This document shows positions 8,215-17,047 of a stretch of DNA of 64,000 nucleotides, one piece after another. The translations under genes and the position numbers were made by a program. Position 1 is the stretch's first letter, and the number at the start of each line of letters is the position of its first letter. The notes beneath the pieces were generated by a model. It saw only the letters and a list, made by a program, of their open reading frames with translations. It ran no database searches and was not told the origin of the DNA. This DNA comes from Mycobacterium sp. OTB74 (lineage in GTDB: Bacteria; Actinomycetota; Actinomycetes; Mycobacteriales; Mycobacteriaceae): contig NZ_JARXVD010000001.1 of assembly GCF_029892685.1 (NCBI RefSeq), forward strand, positions 372,001-436,000, given 5' to 3'.

Positions 8215-9674
8215 CTGAAGTGGGTCTGAAGCTGTTCGCGCAGAGCCTGTTTGGCGATCTTGCCGTTGGTGGTCAGGGGGAGCGCCTCGACGAACAGCAC
8301 GTGCCGCGGACGCTTGAACGCCGCAATATGGTTTCGAACGTGGGAGATGAGGCTGTCGGCTTCGGGGTGGGCACCAGGACGTGGCACCACCACGGCGCAG
8401 ATCGCTTCACCCCAGTAGTCGTCGGGAACCCCAACAACGGCAACTTGATCCACGTCCCGGTGGCTGGACAGCACGTCCTCGACTTCCCGTGAAGATACGT
8501 TTTCCCCGCCGGTGATGATGATGTCCTTCAGGCGGTCGGAAACTATCAACCTGCCGCCATCGTCGATTCGCCCGACATCGCCGGTATGCAGCCAACCGTC
8601 CTCGGTTGCCGGCGTGTTCGGCCAGTAAGCCACCGCAACTTGCGCTCCGCGGACCAGAATTTCGCCATCGGATGCGATTCGGATCTGCACCTCGGAGTGC
8701 GGCCGGCCGGCCGTGGCCAAAGCAGCGGAGTCCCCAGCTGCACCCAGACGATGTTCTTCTGGGCCGAGAAACGTGATGTTGCCACCGGTTTCGGTCATCC
8801 CATAGCCCTGATGGAATCCGACGTCGAGGCGATCGAGCGCGCGGCGCAGGAGATCGGCGGGAATCGCGGAAGATCCGTAGGCGATGTCGCGCAGCGTCGG
8901 CAGTTCGATACCGGTCGCGTCCAGATGGGCCAGCAGGCTGTGCAGCATCGTCGGGGCCAGCGAGCATGACGTCACCTGATGGGCGTTGACCGCGGCGGCG
9001 AATGACTCTGGCCGATAGGTCGCGACTGGCAGCACCGTCGACTGAGCACCGTGATGCACCAGCATGTTGTAGCCGGCGATGTGGCACATCGGGAACGGTA
9101 GGAGGTAGACCCCACCGGGCCGCACCGAACGTCCGGCAATGGTGCCGTGTACCGCGGTGGCAATCGAACGGTGGCTGTGCACAACGCCTTTCGGCGTACC
9201 CGTGGAGCCGCTGGTGAACAGTAGCCAGGCCGGGCTATCGGGGTCGGGTTGGTCCGCGACCGGATGGTCATGCTGGGCGTCAACCCATTGCTGATCGTCA
9301 AAACCGATGGCGCCGGGCCGGCCGAGAGCATCCAGAAAACGCCGGTCACCCAGCACCATCGCAGGCGTCACGGTGGCCAGTTGTGCGCGCTGTTCGTCGG
9401 TGCTGAGCCGTTGATTGATCAGCACCAGGATGCGCCCGGCACGCGGCACCGCGTAATAGAGCAGTGCGTAGTTCGGGCTGTTGTCGGCGATTACCGCTAT
9501 CCGATCGCCGAGCCGAGTGTGTGCGGCAACCCAGCCCGCGACGGCGCCGATCGCTCGATCGAACTGGGCGAATGTGGTGACTGTGCCATCCTCTGCGATG
9601 ATCGCGGGCCGATCGGGCACTGTGGCAGCTGCGGCGGACACCAGCTCGTGAATACGGTTGGGGCGCACCGTCAT
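8211..9674 (-). CDS. Acyl-CoA synthetase / AMP-dependent ligase (FadD-type)
   Basis: A 487-residue adenylate-forming enzyme that would convert a carboxylic acid to its CoA thioester through an acyl-AMP. The phosphate-binding motif LLFTSGSTGTPKGVVHSH lies near residues 150-168. An A5-type YGMTETGG follows, then a hinge region with SDRLKDIIITGGENVSSREVE. The C-terminal catalytic Lys is in TTNGKIAKQ. Length is slightly short for long-chain FadD proteins (500-560) and nearer to small or cyclic acid ligases. It lies 8 bases downstream of the double TetR gene and is probably co-transcribed with it. Substrate unknown. Confidence 0.88.
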   Translation of the reverse strand: MTVRPNRIHELVSAAAATVPDRPAIIAEDGTVTTFAQFDRAIGAVAGWVAAHTRLGDRIAVIADNSPNYALLYYAVPRAGRILVLINQRLSTDEQRAQLATVTPAMVLGDRRFLDALGRPGAIGFDDQQWVDAQHDHPVADQPDPDSPAWLLFTSGSTGTPKGVVHSHRSIATAVHGTIAGRSVRPGGVYLLPFPMCHIAGYNMLVHHGAQSTVLPVATYRPESFAAAVNAHQVTSCSLAPTMLHSLLAHLDATGIELPTLRDIAYGSSAIPADLLRRALDRLDVGFHQGYGMTETGGNITFLGPEEHRLGAAGDSAALATAGRPHSEVQIRIASDGEILVRGAQVAVAYWPNTPATEDGWLHTGDVGRIDDGGRLIVSDRLKDIIITGGENVSSREVEDVLSSHRDVDQVAVVGVPDDYWGEAICAVVVPRPGAHPEADSLISHVRNHIAAFKRPRHVLFVEALPLTTNGKIAKQALREQLQTHFS

Positions 9675-9682
9675 ACCGCAGA

Positions 9683-10990
9683 TCAGCGTTTCTTCTTGGT
9701 GACGCCGCGCAGCAAGGTGTCTCGCACAAGTAGATGAGCATCCCGGACGCCTAGGTCGTGCAGGATGTTCTCCGGAACCCAGCCGACACCGATGACGGAG
9801 CGCGCGAGCATCTCGTTCGAGGAACCGTCGACGGCGATATCACCGGACTTGATTCCTTCTGCCAGTAGTGTTTTCATCTCCCGGACCCGAGTAGCGAACA
9901 ACCAACCGGGGTTTGCGGTGTTCGGCGGCGACTGTCGCATCCAGGCCAGTTGTATCCGGAACTCGTCGCCGAAGTGAGCCAGGGCATTGGTGTTAATCCA
10001 GCTCAGCGCATCGATTTTCGCGGTCGCGGTGGCTTCCGTCGCTAATACGTTGACCCACCCGGTCGCGACCTTCTCGCCGAACGACTGCATGATGGACATC
10101 AGCAGTTCCTCTTTGGAGCCGATCAGCCGGTACACCGTGCCGGTACCCATCTCGGCGGCTGCCGCGATATCTCGCACCGTGGTGCCCTCATAGCCCCGCC
10201 TGCCGAACTCGGCCTTGGCCACCGCCCGGATGTGCGCGGACTTGTCGTCGGGGGCTGATTCGGCGTCGTCATGCCACGAGCGCACCAATGTGTCAGCAGC
10301 CAGGAAGGCCGCTGAGCGGTCCAGCTCTCGATCGGTCAGTGGCCGGGCGGAGATACCCTCCAGCATGATCCGGCACAGGAGCCTGGCCACCCGGTCGGTG
10401 CGGGCGTTGTGTCGCAAGACATCCAGACCAACCTGCAGCATGGTCTGACAGATCCGGTCGGCCAGCACAGCCAGATCAACGTCGGCGCGCAGGTACCCGC
10501 TCCATTTGGCGGCACGCAGCGTTTGGAGCATCGCCTCCAGGATCGCCGTCGGCCGCTGCTGGGCCAGCGCCTCCAATTCGGGCTTGGCACTTGGCCCCTC
10601 GTAGAACGACATCTGTAGTGCCGCTCGGTTGGCGACGGCGCAGGACGCAATCGCGACACCGAGTTCGGCTATCCGGTCGAAGGGCGGACGCGGATCGGGT
10701 TCATCGATCCGGGCCAGGGTGCGCGCAGCGATGGCATCGAGCTCGGCGTGGTAGCGGCGCAACAGCTCGACCAGGATGGCTTCTTTGGATTCGAAATGGT
10801 GGTACAGGCTGCCCGGCAGGATGCCGGCGGCGGCCGCGATGTCCTGCAACGAGGTGCGTAGTCCGGAGGTTGCGATCAACGATGCCGCGGTCTGCAGAAT
10901 TTCGGTGCGACGGGTGCCCTCATCGAAGGCATGGCCGGCCTCGCCACCCACCACCACACCTCCCATGAACCGGTCAGACATCGCGCTCAC
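9683..10990 (-). CDS. Tandem (double) TetR regulator in one polypeptide
   Basis: A 435-residue protein, twice normal TetR length. The first helix-turn-helix is near residues 28-75 (TSLQDIAAAAGILPGSLYHHFESKEAIL). The second is near 250-297 (TTVRDIAAAAEMGTGTVYRLIGSKEELL). Each is followed by a helical ligand domain. The two halves are not close copies, so this looks like a gene fusion rather than a recent duplication. One chain could bind a full palindrome alone or dimerise to bridge two sites. It sits between an SDR gene (18 bases upstream) and a ligase gene (8 bases downstream), all minus strand. A palindrome at 11994-12005 in the nearby divergent promoter region is a candidate site. Confidence 0.88.
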   Translation of the reverse strand: MSAMSDRFMGGVVVGGEAGHAFDEGTRRTEILQTAASLIATSGLRTSLQDIAAAAGILPGSLYHHFESKEAILVELLRRYHAELDAIAARTLARIDEPDPRPPFDRIAELGVAIASCAVANRAALQMSFYEGPSAKPELEALAQQRPTAILEAMLQTLRAAKWSGYLRADVDLAVLADRICQTMLQVGLDVLRHNARTDRVARLLCRIMLEGISARPLTDRELDRSAAFLAADTLVRSWHDDAESAPDDKSAHIRAVAKAEFGRRGYEGTTVRDIAAAAEMGTGTVYRLIGSKEELLMSIMQSFGEKVATGWVNVLATEATATAKIDALSWINTNALAHFGDEFRIQLAWMRQSPPNTANPGWLFATRVREMKTLLAEGIKSGDIAVDGSSNEMLARSVIGVGWVPENILHDLGVRDAHLLVRDTLLRGVTKKKR

Positions 10991-11008
10991 GGTACCAATG
11001 GATCGTGG

Positions 11009-11938
11009 TCAACCTGTGATGCCGAGCCGCTGGCACACTCCGAACACCTCTTCGTATATGGACCCGGGCACGGTGTAGGGCTCCAGTGCAGCGATCTGAT
11101 CCATCTGGGCGGCGACGTCATCGGCGGTCGGATTGCTGTCCGGTTGGGACAGCCAACCGTCGGCCAGGCCGGTGAATACCCGGGCGAACCGGCCGCCGCA
11201 GGCCGAGTAGTTGTGGTGGGTGACCTCGCATGACCTGCTGGCCAGGTAGACCACCAGCGGCGTCACCAATTCGGGCCGGATCGCACCGAAGAACCCGGAT
11301 TCGTCGAGGGCTTTGGGGTCACCCAGTGTTTCGGTGACCATTCGCGACACGCCGAATGGCAGCACGGTATTGGCCAGGATTCCGTGCTGTGCGCCCTCCA
11401 GCGCGATCACGTTGGTAAGGCCGATCAGTCCGGACTTGGCTGCTGCATAGTGCGCCTCGAGGTGCTGCCCGAACGCTCCGGCCGACGAGGCGATGAATAC
11501 GAACCGGCCGTAACCCTGCTCTTTCATCACCCGGAAAGCGGCTTGGCTGACGAAGAATCCGCCGTCCAGGTGGGTGGCCAGCATTCGGCGCCACTGCTCG
11601 GCGCTGAGCTCGTCGAACGGCACGCTGGTGAAGATGCCGGCATTGCTGACCACCGCGTCGAGCCGGCCGAAGCGCTCCACAGCGGCGGCGACGATCGCCT
11701 GGCCACCCTCGGGGGTGTCCACCGAGTCCTGTGATGCCACCGCGGTGCCGCCGGCGGCGACGATCTCGTCCGCCACATGTTGGGCGACGCTGGTGTCGCT
11801 GCCCTCGCCGTGCATCGAGCCGCCGATGTCGTTGACCACCACAGCGGCCCCGCGGCGAGCGAATTCCAGCGCATACAACCGACCCAGACCACGTCCGGCG
11901 CCGGTGACCACCACGACCTGATCGGCGAAGTCGATCAT
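11009..11938 (-). CDS. Short-chain dehydrogenase/reductase, MFE-2/17beta-HSD4-like
   Basis: The ATG at 11938 is preceded by AAGGGGG and starts MIDFADQVVVVTGAGRGLGR. The 309-residue protein has the cofactor motif TGAGRGLG near residue 12, the SNAG motif and catalytic HYAAAK. The stretch NDIGGSMHGEGS near residue 36 matches SDR domains of peroxisomal multifunctional enzyme type 2 and mycobacterial Hsd4-like 3-hydroxyacyl-CoA dehydrogenases. An extended C-terminus (about 60 residues beyond the core) also fits that group. The likely reaction is NAD-dependent oxidation of a 3-hydroxyacyl-CoA. Divergent from the VWA gene across a short regulatory gap. Confidence 0.87.
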   Translation of the reverse strand: MIDFADQVVVVTGAGRGLGRLYALEFARRGAAVVVNDIGGSMHGEGSDTSVAQHVADEIVAAGGTAVASQDSVDTPEGGQAIVAAAVERFGRLDAVVSNAGIFTSVPFDELSAEQWRRMLATHLDGGFFVSQAAFRVMKEQGYGRFVFIASSAGAFGQHLEAHYAAAKSGLIGLTNVIALEGAQHGILANTVLPFGVSRMVTETLGDPKALDESGFFGAIRPELVTPLVVYLASRSCEVTHHNYSACGGRFARVFTGLADGWLSQPDSNPTADDVAAQMDQIAALEPYTVPGSIYEEVFGVCQRLGITG

Positions 11939-11960
11939 CACACCCCCTTGTTGACTGCGG

Positions 11961-12008
11961 TTGGCACGGACCCTACGGTGGAACAGATATTTGGTCAACG
12001 TTGACGAA
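11961..12008 (+). promoter_or_regulatory. Candidate promoter with a perfect 12-bp palindrome at the start site
   Basis: TTGGCA at 11961-11966 and AGATAT at 11985-11990 are separated by 18 bases, a plausible -35/-10 pair for the VWA operon. Transcription would start near 11997, inside the palindrome GTCAACGTTGAC (11994-12005). The symmetry extends to TT..AA at 11991-12008. A bound repressor would block initiation. Which regulator binds is not shown; the double TetR gene downstream of the divergent SDR is the obvious candidate. Confidence 0.5.
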
Positions 12009-12029
12009 GCTCAAGGGGACGCGCTGAGA

Positions 12030-13757
12030 ATGGTCGATGCGGTCGATGTCCCGGATGGCGACGGCGAAAACCGCAGTCGGCCAGAACGACTCGCGATGCT
12101 GGCGTCTGCGCTGGCCGGGCGCACGGTGGCAACTGCAGACGGTGTGCCCGGGGAACCCTCCTGGACTGACGGGGTGACGATCTTCCTGGATCCCGAGGCT
12201 CTCCCGGCGGCCCAGCTCGAATCACTCGTCGTCCAGGCGTCCCTGCTGGCCGGCGGTGCCCTGGAGCCCACGATCATGCGTAGGCTTTCCCGGCGGCCGG
12301 CGCTGACGAGGCGTTACCTTGCTGTCGAGGGGCGGCGGGCACTGGCCTCCAACGCCGCGCTGCTGCCTCCGGCGGTGCGGCCCTTCCTGGCACGGCACCG
12401 TAGTCATCCCGAAATTGCAACGCCGGCAGAGTCTTTGGCTGTCGCAGCTGAATCGCGGTCGATCGCCGATCCACCACCGAGCTTCGGTGCCATCCGGGTA
12501 CAGGCGCTGCTGAAACACGCCGAGCACTCGGCACACGGTTCGCGGCTGCCCCGGGTTAGCACAAGCCAGATGAATGACAGTGCTGCATTGGATCCGGACC
12601 CTTCCAATACCGGTGCCGACCCGCTGTCCAGCCCGGTCGGTGCGGGTGGAGCCATCGGCAAATTGCTCGGACGGTTGACCAGTGGGGTGCGCCGGATCGG
12701 CGGCGGAGGCGAGCCCAATGGTGGCGGTCAAGGACTACACACCGGCCGGGTCAATGGCGCCGGCGGGGTAGTGGCTACCGCTGCGACCCGGACCCGGTCA
12801 GGCGCTGCGCCAGGTGACGGGCAGTCCGGCGAATTGCGTTATCCGGAATGGGATCTGCACCGCGCCGGCTACAAGGCCAACTGGTGCACTGTCATCGAGC
12901 AGGAACCGGCGCAGGAATCTCATTCCATGCTGGCGCCGCCGCCAGAGACCCATCAGCTGCGTCGGGCGCTGATCAGGTTGGGTGTCGGCCTGCAACGGTG
13001 CGGCCGACAGCGCCAGGGCGATGACATCGACATCGACGCGGCTATCGAGTCCAGAGTGCAGGTCCTGGCAGGCGCGGCCGCTGATCAGGACGTGTATGTG
13101 GACTTCTTGCGCCGGAAACGAGAGCTGGCAGTGCTACTGCTGCTCGATGTATCCGGCTCGGCCAAAGAACCCGGCAGTGGTGGACGCCCGGTGCACGAGC
13201 ACCAATGTGCCACGGCTGCTGTGCTGGCGCAGACCTTGCACGAGCTGGGAGACCGGGTGGCGCTGTACACCTTCTGCTCGCAGGGCCGGTCGTCGGTATA
13301 CGTGACGCCGCTCAAACGGTTCGACGAGCACATGGGTGGCAACGTGTTGGGCCGGCTCGGCGCGCTGGTGCCGGGGGGATATTCCCGACTGGGTGCCGCC
13401 ATCAGGCACGGGGCGGCCGTCATGACTGACACCGCCGGCAGTAGCCGCCGACTGCTGGTCGTGATCACCGACGGCTTGGCGTATGACCACGGCTACGAAC
13501 GTGATTACGGTGCCGCCGATGCCCGCCGGGCGCTGGCCGAGGCACGGCGCGAGGGCATCGGTTGCCTGTGCCTGACCGTCGGTGCCGGTACGGACACGGC
13601 GGAGTTGCGGCGGGTGTTCGGCAGCACTGCACATGCGTCGATTCCCGGTGTCGGTGATCTGAGCAGCGTGCTCGGACCGTTGTTCCGGTCGGCGCTTGGA
13701 TCAGCCGATCTGCGCAACCGGATTTCACGCCGACCAAAGGCGGGCGCCAATGCTTGA
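12030..13757 (+). CDS. VWA-domain protein, NorD/CbbO/CoxE-like partner of a MoxR ATPase
   Basis: About 575 residues from the ATG at 12030, which follows AAGGGG at about 12 bases. TTG codons further upstream are in frame but would fall within the proposed promoter. The N-terminal half is helical, then Gly-rich. The C-terminal half is a von Willebrand factor A domain with the metal-ion motif DVSGSA (D373) and an ITDG motif. Pairing with a NorQ/CbbQ-type AAA+ ATPase 99 bases downstream is the classic arrangement in which the pair remodels or activates a metalloenzyme. Here the nearest metalloenzymes are two P450s in the same array. That link is inference. Confidence 0.85.
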   Translation: MVDAVDVPDGDGENRSRPERLAMLASALAGRTVATADGVPGEPSWTDGVTIFLDPEALPAAQLESLVVQASLLAGGALEPTIMRRLSRRPALTRRYLAVEGRRALASNAALLPPAVRPFLARHRSHPEIATPAESLAVAAESRSIADPPPSFGAIRVQALLKHAEHSAHGSRLPRVSTSQMNDSAALDPDPSNTGADPLSSPVGAGGAIGKLLGRLTSGVRRIGGGGEPNGGGQGLHTGRVNGAGGVVATAATRTRSGAAPGDGQSGELRYPEWDLHRAGYKANWCTVIEQEPAQESHSMLAPPPETHQLRRALIRLGVGLQRCGRQRQGDDIDIDAAIESRVQVLAGAAADQDVYVDFLRRKRELAVLLLLDVSGSAKEPGSGGRPVHEHQCATAAVLAQTLHELGDRVALYTFCSQGRSSVYVTPLKRFDEHMGGNVLGRLGALVPGGYSRLGAAIRHGAAVMTDTAGSSRRLLVVITDGLAYDHGYERDYGAADARRALAEARREGIGCLCLTVGAGTDTAELRRVFGSTAHASIPGVGDLSSVLGPLFRSALGSADLRNRISRRPKAGANA

Positions 13758-13856
13758 ACCTAATATCTGTTCCGCGTTACCATGCGTGCGTCGATCGGCC
13801 CGCGGTGCGAGCTGCGGGGCACGGGATCGGTATCCGAATCTGAATCCGAGGACACA

Positions 13857-14681
13857 ATGGACTTAGCCGGAGGCGCCCCTACGTTGACCATGCCATCGTC
13901 GACATCGCGCCCCTACTACGTATCGGTCGGACCGGAGGAAGCTGTTTTCAAAGCGGCCTTCCGGCAAGGACTGTCGGTCCTGCTGAAAGGTCCGACCGGG
14001 TGCGGCAAGACCCGCTTCGTCGAGGCCATGGCGCATGATCTAGGACGGCCGCTGATCAGCGTGGCCTGCCATGACGACCTCACCACGGCTGATTTGGTGG
14101 GCCGGTTCCTGTTGCGAGGTGGGGAGACCGAGTGGGTGGACGGGCCGCTGACCCGGGCGGTCCGGGAAGGCGCCATCTGCTATCTCGACGAGGTGGTGGA
14201 GGCGCGTCAGGACACCACCGTGGTGTTGCATCCACTCGGTGATCACCGCAGGCAGCTGCCCATCGAACGGCTGGGTATCACGCTGGACGCGGCACCTGGA
14301 TTCTGTCTGGTGGTGTCCTACAACCCCGGTTATCAGAGCGTGCTCAAGGACCTGAAGGACTCGACGCGCCAGCGCATGGTTGCCATCGAATTCAGCTATC
14401 CGGCGCCTGATATCGAGCAGCGCATCGTGGCCACGGAGGCCGGGGTGTCAACGGCGGTGGCCGCTGAACTGGTGCAGTTCGGTCAGGTGGTGCGGCGACT
14501 GGAGAACAGCGGGCTGCGGGAGGTCGCCTCGACCCGGGTGCTGATCGCAGCCGGGCGGCTCATGGTGGAGGGGCTGTCGGCGCGTGAAGCCGCCCGAGCG
14601 GCCATCGCCGGCCCACTGACGGACGATCCCGTGGTTGCCCAGGGACTGTTCACCATGATCGACACATATTTGGCTCAATAA
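13857..14681 (+). CDS. MoxR-family AAA+ ATPase, NorQ/CbbQ-like
   Basis: The ATG at 13857 (MDLAGGAPTL) is preferred to an upstream in-frame start. It follows a GAGG site and gives 274 residues, the usual NorQ/CbbQ size. Walker A is GPTGCGKT near residues 44-51. Walker B is CYLDEVVEA. A sensor-like VVSYNPGYQ segment and an arginine-finger region follow, as in CbbQ. It would hydrolyse ATP to drive conformational change in a client protein together with the VWA partner just upstream. The client is unknown. Downstream lies a 144-base gap before the substrate-binding-protein gene, so a second promoter there is possible. Confidence 0.88.
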   Translation: MDLAGGAPTLTMPSSTSRPYYVSVGPEEAVFKAAFRQGLSVLLKGPTGCGKTRFVEAMAHDLGRPLISVACHDDLTTADLVGRFLLRGGETEWVDGPLTRAVREGAICYLDEVVEARQDTTVVLHPLGDHRRQLPIERLGITLDAAPGFCLVVSYNPGYQSVLKDLKDSTRQRMVAIEFSYPAPDIEQRIVATEAGVSTAVAAELVQFGQVVRRLENSGLREVASTRVLIAAGRLMVEGLSAREAARAAIAGPLTDDPVVAQGLFTMIDTYLAQ

Positions 14682-14825
14682 TGTTGAGGGCAAATGATTG
14701 ACCGCGCCGGGTCACGCTGGTTAGTGTCGGAACAAAAGTTAGGTTAACTGTCGGATCGCCATTGCGGCTCAGGTCGCTCACCGACAGTGAAGGTGCGATT
14801 TCCCATACTCACCGACGGAGGTCGA

Positions 14826-15938
14826 ATGTCCTACGAAAGCAGTGCAGAACCGATCAAGATCGGTTACCTGATGGATTTCCGGCTGCCGGAGAACTATCCG
14901 CAGGAGCTGCGCGACGACCTGACCCGGCCCTTTGATCTGGTGTTCAAAAGGGGCGTCGAGCAGGGCGTGATCGATCGGCCCATCGAGATCATCTATCGCG
15001 AGGTGGAGGGCCTGCCGAAAGGCTCGGTGAAGGCCGTCATCGATGCCTATCAAGAACTCTGCGACGAGGGCTGTTTAGCGGTCATCGGTCCGCACATTAC
15101 CGACAACGCGGTACCGACCGCCGAGGCCATCGCCGAGCGCTTCAAGGTGCCGGCGGTCAGCGTCACCGGTTCGGACGAACCGCTCAGCGAGTGGTTCTTC
15201 TCCTTCCCGCAGGGCTCCATGACCGACGAGCCGATCTTCTGGGCCGACCTGCTGGCCAAAGGCGGCCACACCGAGGTCGGCGTCATCAAGGAGAAGTCTC
15301 TGGTCGGCGAGAGCTACGCGAACAATTTCCGGGAAGCGTGCAAACACAAGGGGATTCGGATCACCGCAGAGGTATCCGTCGCCCAGACCGCTCAGGATGT
15401 CGGTGCTGCTGTGCAGACGTTGCATGAGGCGAAAGTCGACGCACTGGTGCACTGCGGGTTCGGGTTCGGCATCGTGTTCGTCAACCCCGCATTGGAGGCG
15501 CTGGGCTGGAACCCCCCGAAGTTCTGTGGCACCGCATTTCAGAACGCCTGGATCAACCCGATCATGTGGAACGCCTTCATGGGTTGGGTTGGCGTCGACC
15601 AGTACGACGAGGCAAACAAGGTCGGGCAGGACTTCCTCGACGACTATCAGACCGAGTACGGCCGCCGTCCGGAATGGTGTGTCGCCGTGGTCAACCGCGA
15701 CATCGCGGCCACCCTGCTACGGGCGCTCGCAGACGCTCACCCGTTGAGTCCGCGTGGCGTCAAAGAGGCGCTCGAGCGGGTCAAGATGCTGCCGGCCGCC
15801 TCCGGTGCGCCAGGCACCCGGGTGTCTTTCGGCAACTGGACCCGCAGAGCTTGGATGGGAGCGGGCTATCTGGTGGCCAGAAAACTTGATCCCGACGGCG
15901 TCAATTCGCACCTGGTCGATCGATTCGGGGAGGCCTGA
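14826..15938 (+). CDS. Type I periplasmic-binding-fold (LivJ-like) protein without signal peptide
   Basis: The ATG at 14826 is preceded by GGAGG and begins MSYESSAEPIKIGYLMDF. The 370-residue protein has the Leu/Ile/Val-binding-protein fold: an N-terminal IKIGYL strand, AVIGPHITDNAVPTAE, a VPAVSVTGSD cleft region and a second lobe (IRITAEVSVAQTAQDVGAAVQ). Family members are normally exported or lipoproteins that feed ABC importers. This one has no hydrophobic signal, no lipobox and no permease or ATPase gene nearby. It is therefore probably cytoplasmic and may bind or present a hydrophobic intermediate. The next gene starts 2 bases after its stop, implying tight co-expression with the AveC-like membrane protein. 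Confidence 0.85.
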   Translation: MSYESSAEPIKIGYLMDFRLPENYPQELRDDLTRPFDLVFKRGVEQGVIDRPIEIIYREVEGLPKGSVKAVIDAYQELCDEGCLAVIGPHITDNAVPTAEAIAERFKVPAVSVTGSDEPLSEWFFSFPQGSMTDEPIFWADLLAKGGHTEVGVIKEKSLVGESYANNFREACKHKGIRITAEVSVAQTAQDVGAAVQTLHEAKVDALVHCGFGFGIVFVNPALEALGWNPPKFCGTAFQNAWINPIMWNAFMGWVGVDQYDEANKVGQDFLDDYQTEYGRRPEWCVAVVNRDIAATLLRALADAHPLSPRGVKEALERVKMLPAASGAPGTRVSFGNWTRRAWMGAGYLVARKLDPDGVNSHLVDRFGEA

Positions 15939-15940
15939 CC

Positions 15941-17047
15941 ATGTCCGTCACTGAAGACGAAAAGACCAGCAATACCACAAAAAAGCCGCCGATCGCGGCC
16001 ATCTGTTGGATCGTCGCGGCGCTGGTGCTGCTGGGGCTGATCGCCTACCACGCCCGCCGTGGTGCCGTCTCGCCACGCATCCGCAATCCCGAGGTGACCG
16101 GGGCGCCACGGCCAGTGGACTTCCTGTTCGGGTTCACCCACTGGATCGACCTGTGGCAGATCTTCACCATCTTCACCGTGCCGGCCCTGATCATCGCTTG
16201 CATCATCGCCTGGCGCCGAAACCCGGGCAGTCCCATCGTGATGATGGCGGTGGTCACCACCGCTATTGTCTGGCAGGACCCGTACATGAACTGGTCCCCA
16301 TATGCCGTATACAACCCCCAGTTGTGGCACTGGCCGGAGGACTGGCCGTGGGTTTCGTTGTCGCCCACCGTCGAACCGTTCGTGGTGATCGGTTACGTCA
16401 TGTTCCAGTTCGGTCCGTACTTCCCGTCGGTGTGGATCCTGCGCAAGCTGCAGGCCCGTCGCCCGGCCGACGCTTTCGTGTCGCGTCATCCGCTGATCTG
16501 CCTGGCCGGGCTCATCTTCGTCATCGGATTCCTGTTCGACATGATGCTGGAACTGACGCTGGTACGCACCGGGCTGTACATCTACTCGCAGGTGATCCCG
16601 TTCGGGTCCATCTTCGTCGGCAGCACCTTCCAATTCCCGCTGATCTGGGAATCCGTGATGGTCACGTTCGTGATGATCCCGGCGGGCCTGTTGGTCTATC
16701 GCGACGACACCGGCAAGACGGTGGCCGAGAAACTCGCCCGGCGTGCGCGATTGTTCCCCAACAGGCCGCACTTGGGCACCTTCATCGTGATGTTCGTGTT
16801 CGTCAATGTCGCCTATTTCTGCTACGGCGCGGGCTACACGCTCATCAGAATGTCCGGAGCGGCCACCTCGGTCGCTTGCCCGTGGCCCTATCCCGAGGCG
16901 AAAATCTATGACCCACAGGGGTATTACGAAAAGAATGGAAAGCCTGGTCCCTATTCGGTGGGAATCATGTCCACGTTCATGAGCGGCCAACCGGACGGCC
17001 GTCCGAATGTTTCACTGCCAGCCGAGGGCGGCCGCTGTGCGCACTGA
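15941..17047 (+). CDS. Spirocyclase AveC-family membrane protein (first of two)
   Basis: A 368-residue membrane protein with about seven hydrophobic helices, beginning near residues 18-38. It contains the AveC-family pattern of conserved Trp/Tyr/Asn motifs (WQDPYMNWSPYAVYNP, WPWVSLSPTVEP, YSQVIPFGSIFVGS). AveC is known for spiroketal formation in avermectin biosynthesis. Mycobacterial relatives are uncharacterised, so spirocyclase activity should not be assumed. The gene starts 2 bases after the substrate-binding-protein stop, and the next SDR starts inside its 3' end. A second, shorter family member lies at 22914. The two may form a heteromer or act on successive intermediates. Confidence 0.82.
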   Translation: MSVTEDEKTSNTTKKPPIAAICWIVAALVLLGLIAYHARRGAVSPRIRNPEVTGAPRPVDFLFGFTHWIDLWQIFTIFTVPALIIACIIAWRRNPGSPIVMMAVVTTAIVWQDPYMNWSPYAVYNPQLWHWPEDWPWVSLSPTVEPFVVIGYVMFQFGPYFPSVWILRKLQARRPADAFVSRHPLICLAGLIFVIGFLFDMMLELTLVRTGLYIYSQVIPFGSIFVGSTFQFPLIWESVMVTFVMIPAGLLVYRDDTGKTVAEKLARRARLFPNRPHLGTFIVMFVFVNVAYFCYGAGYTLIRMSGAATSVACPWPYPEAKIYDPQGYYEKNGKPGPYSVGIMSTFMSGQPDGRPNVSLPAEGGRCAH

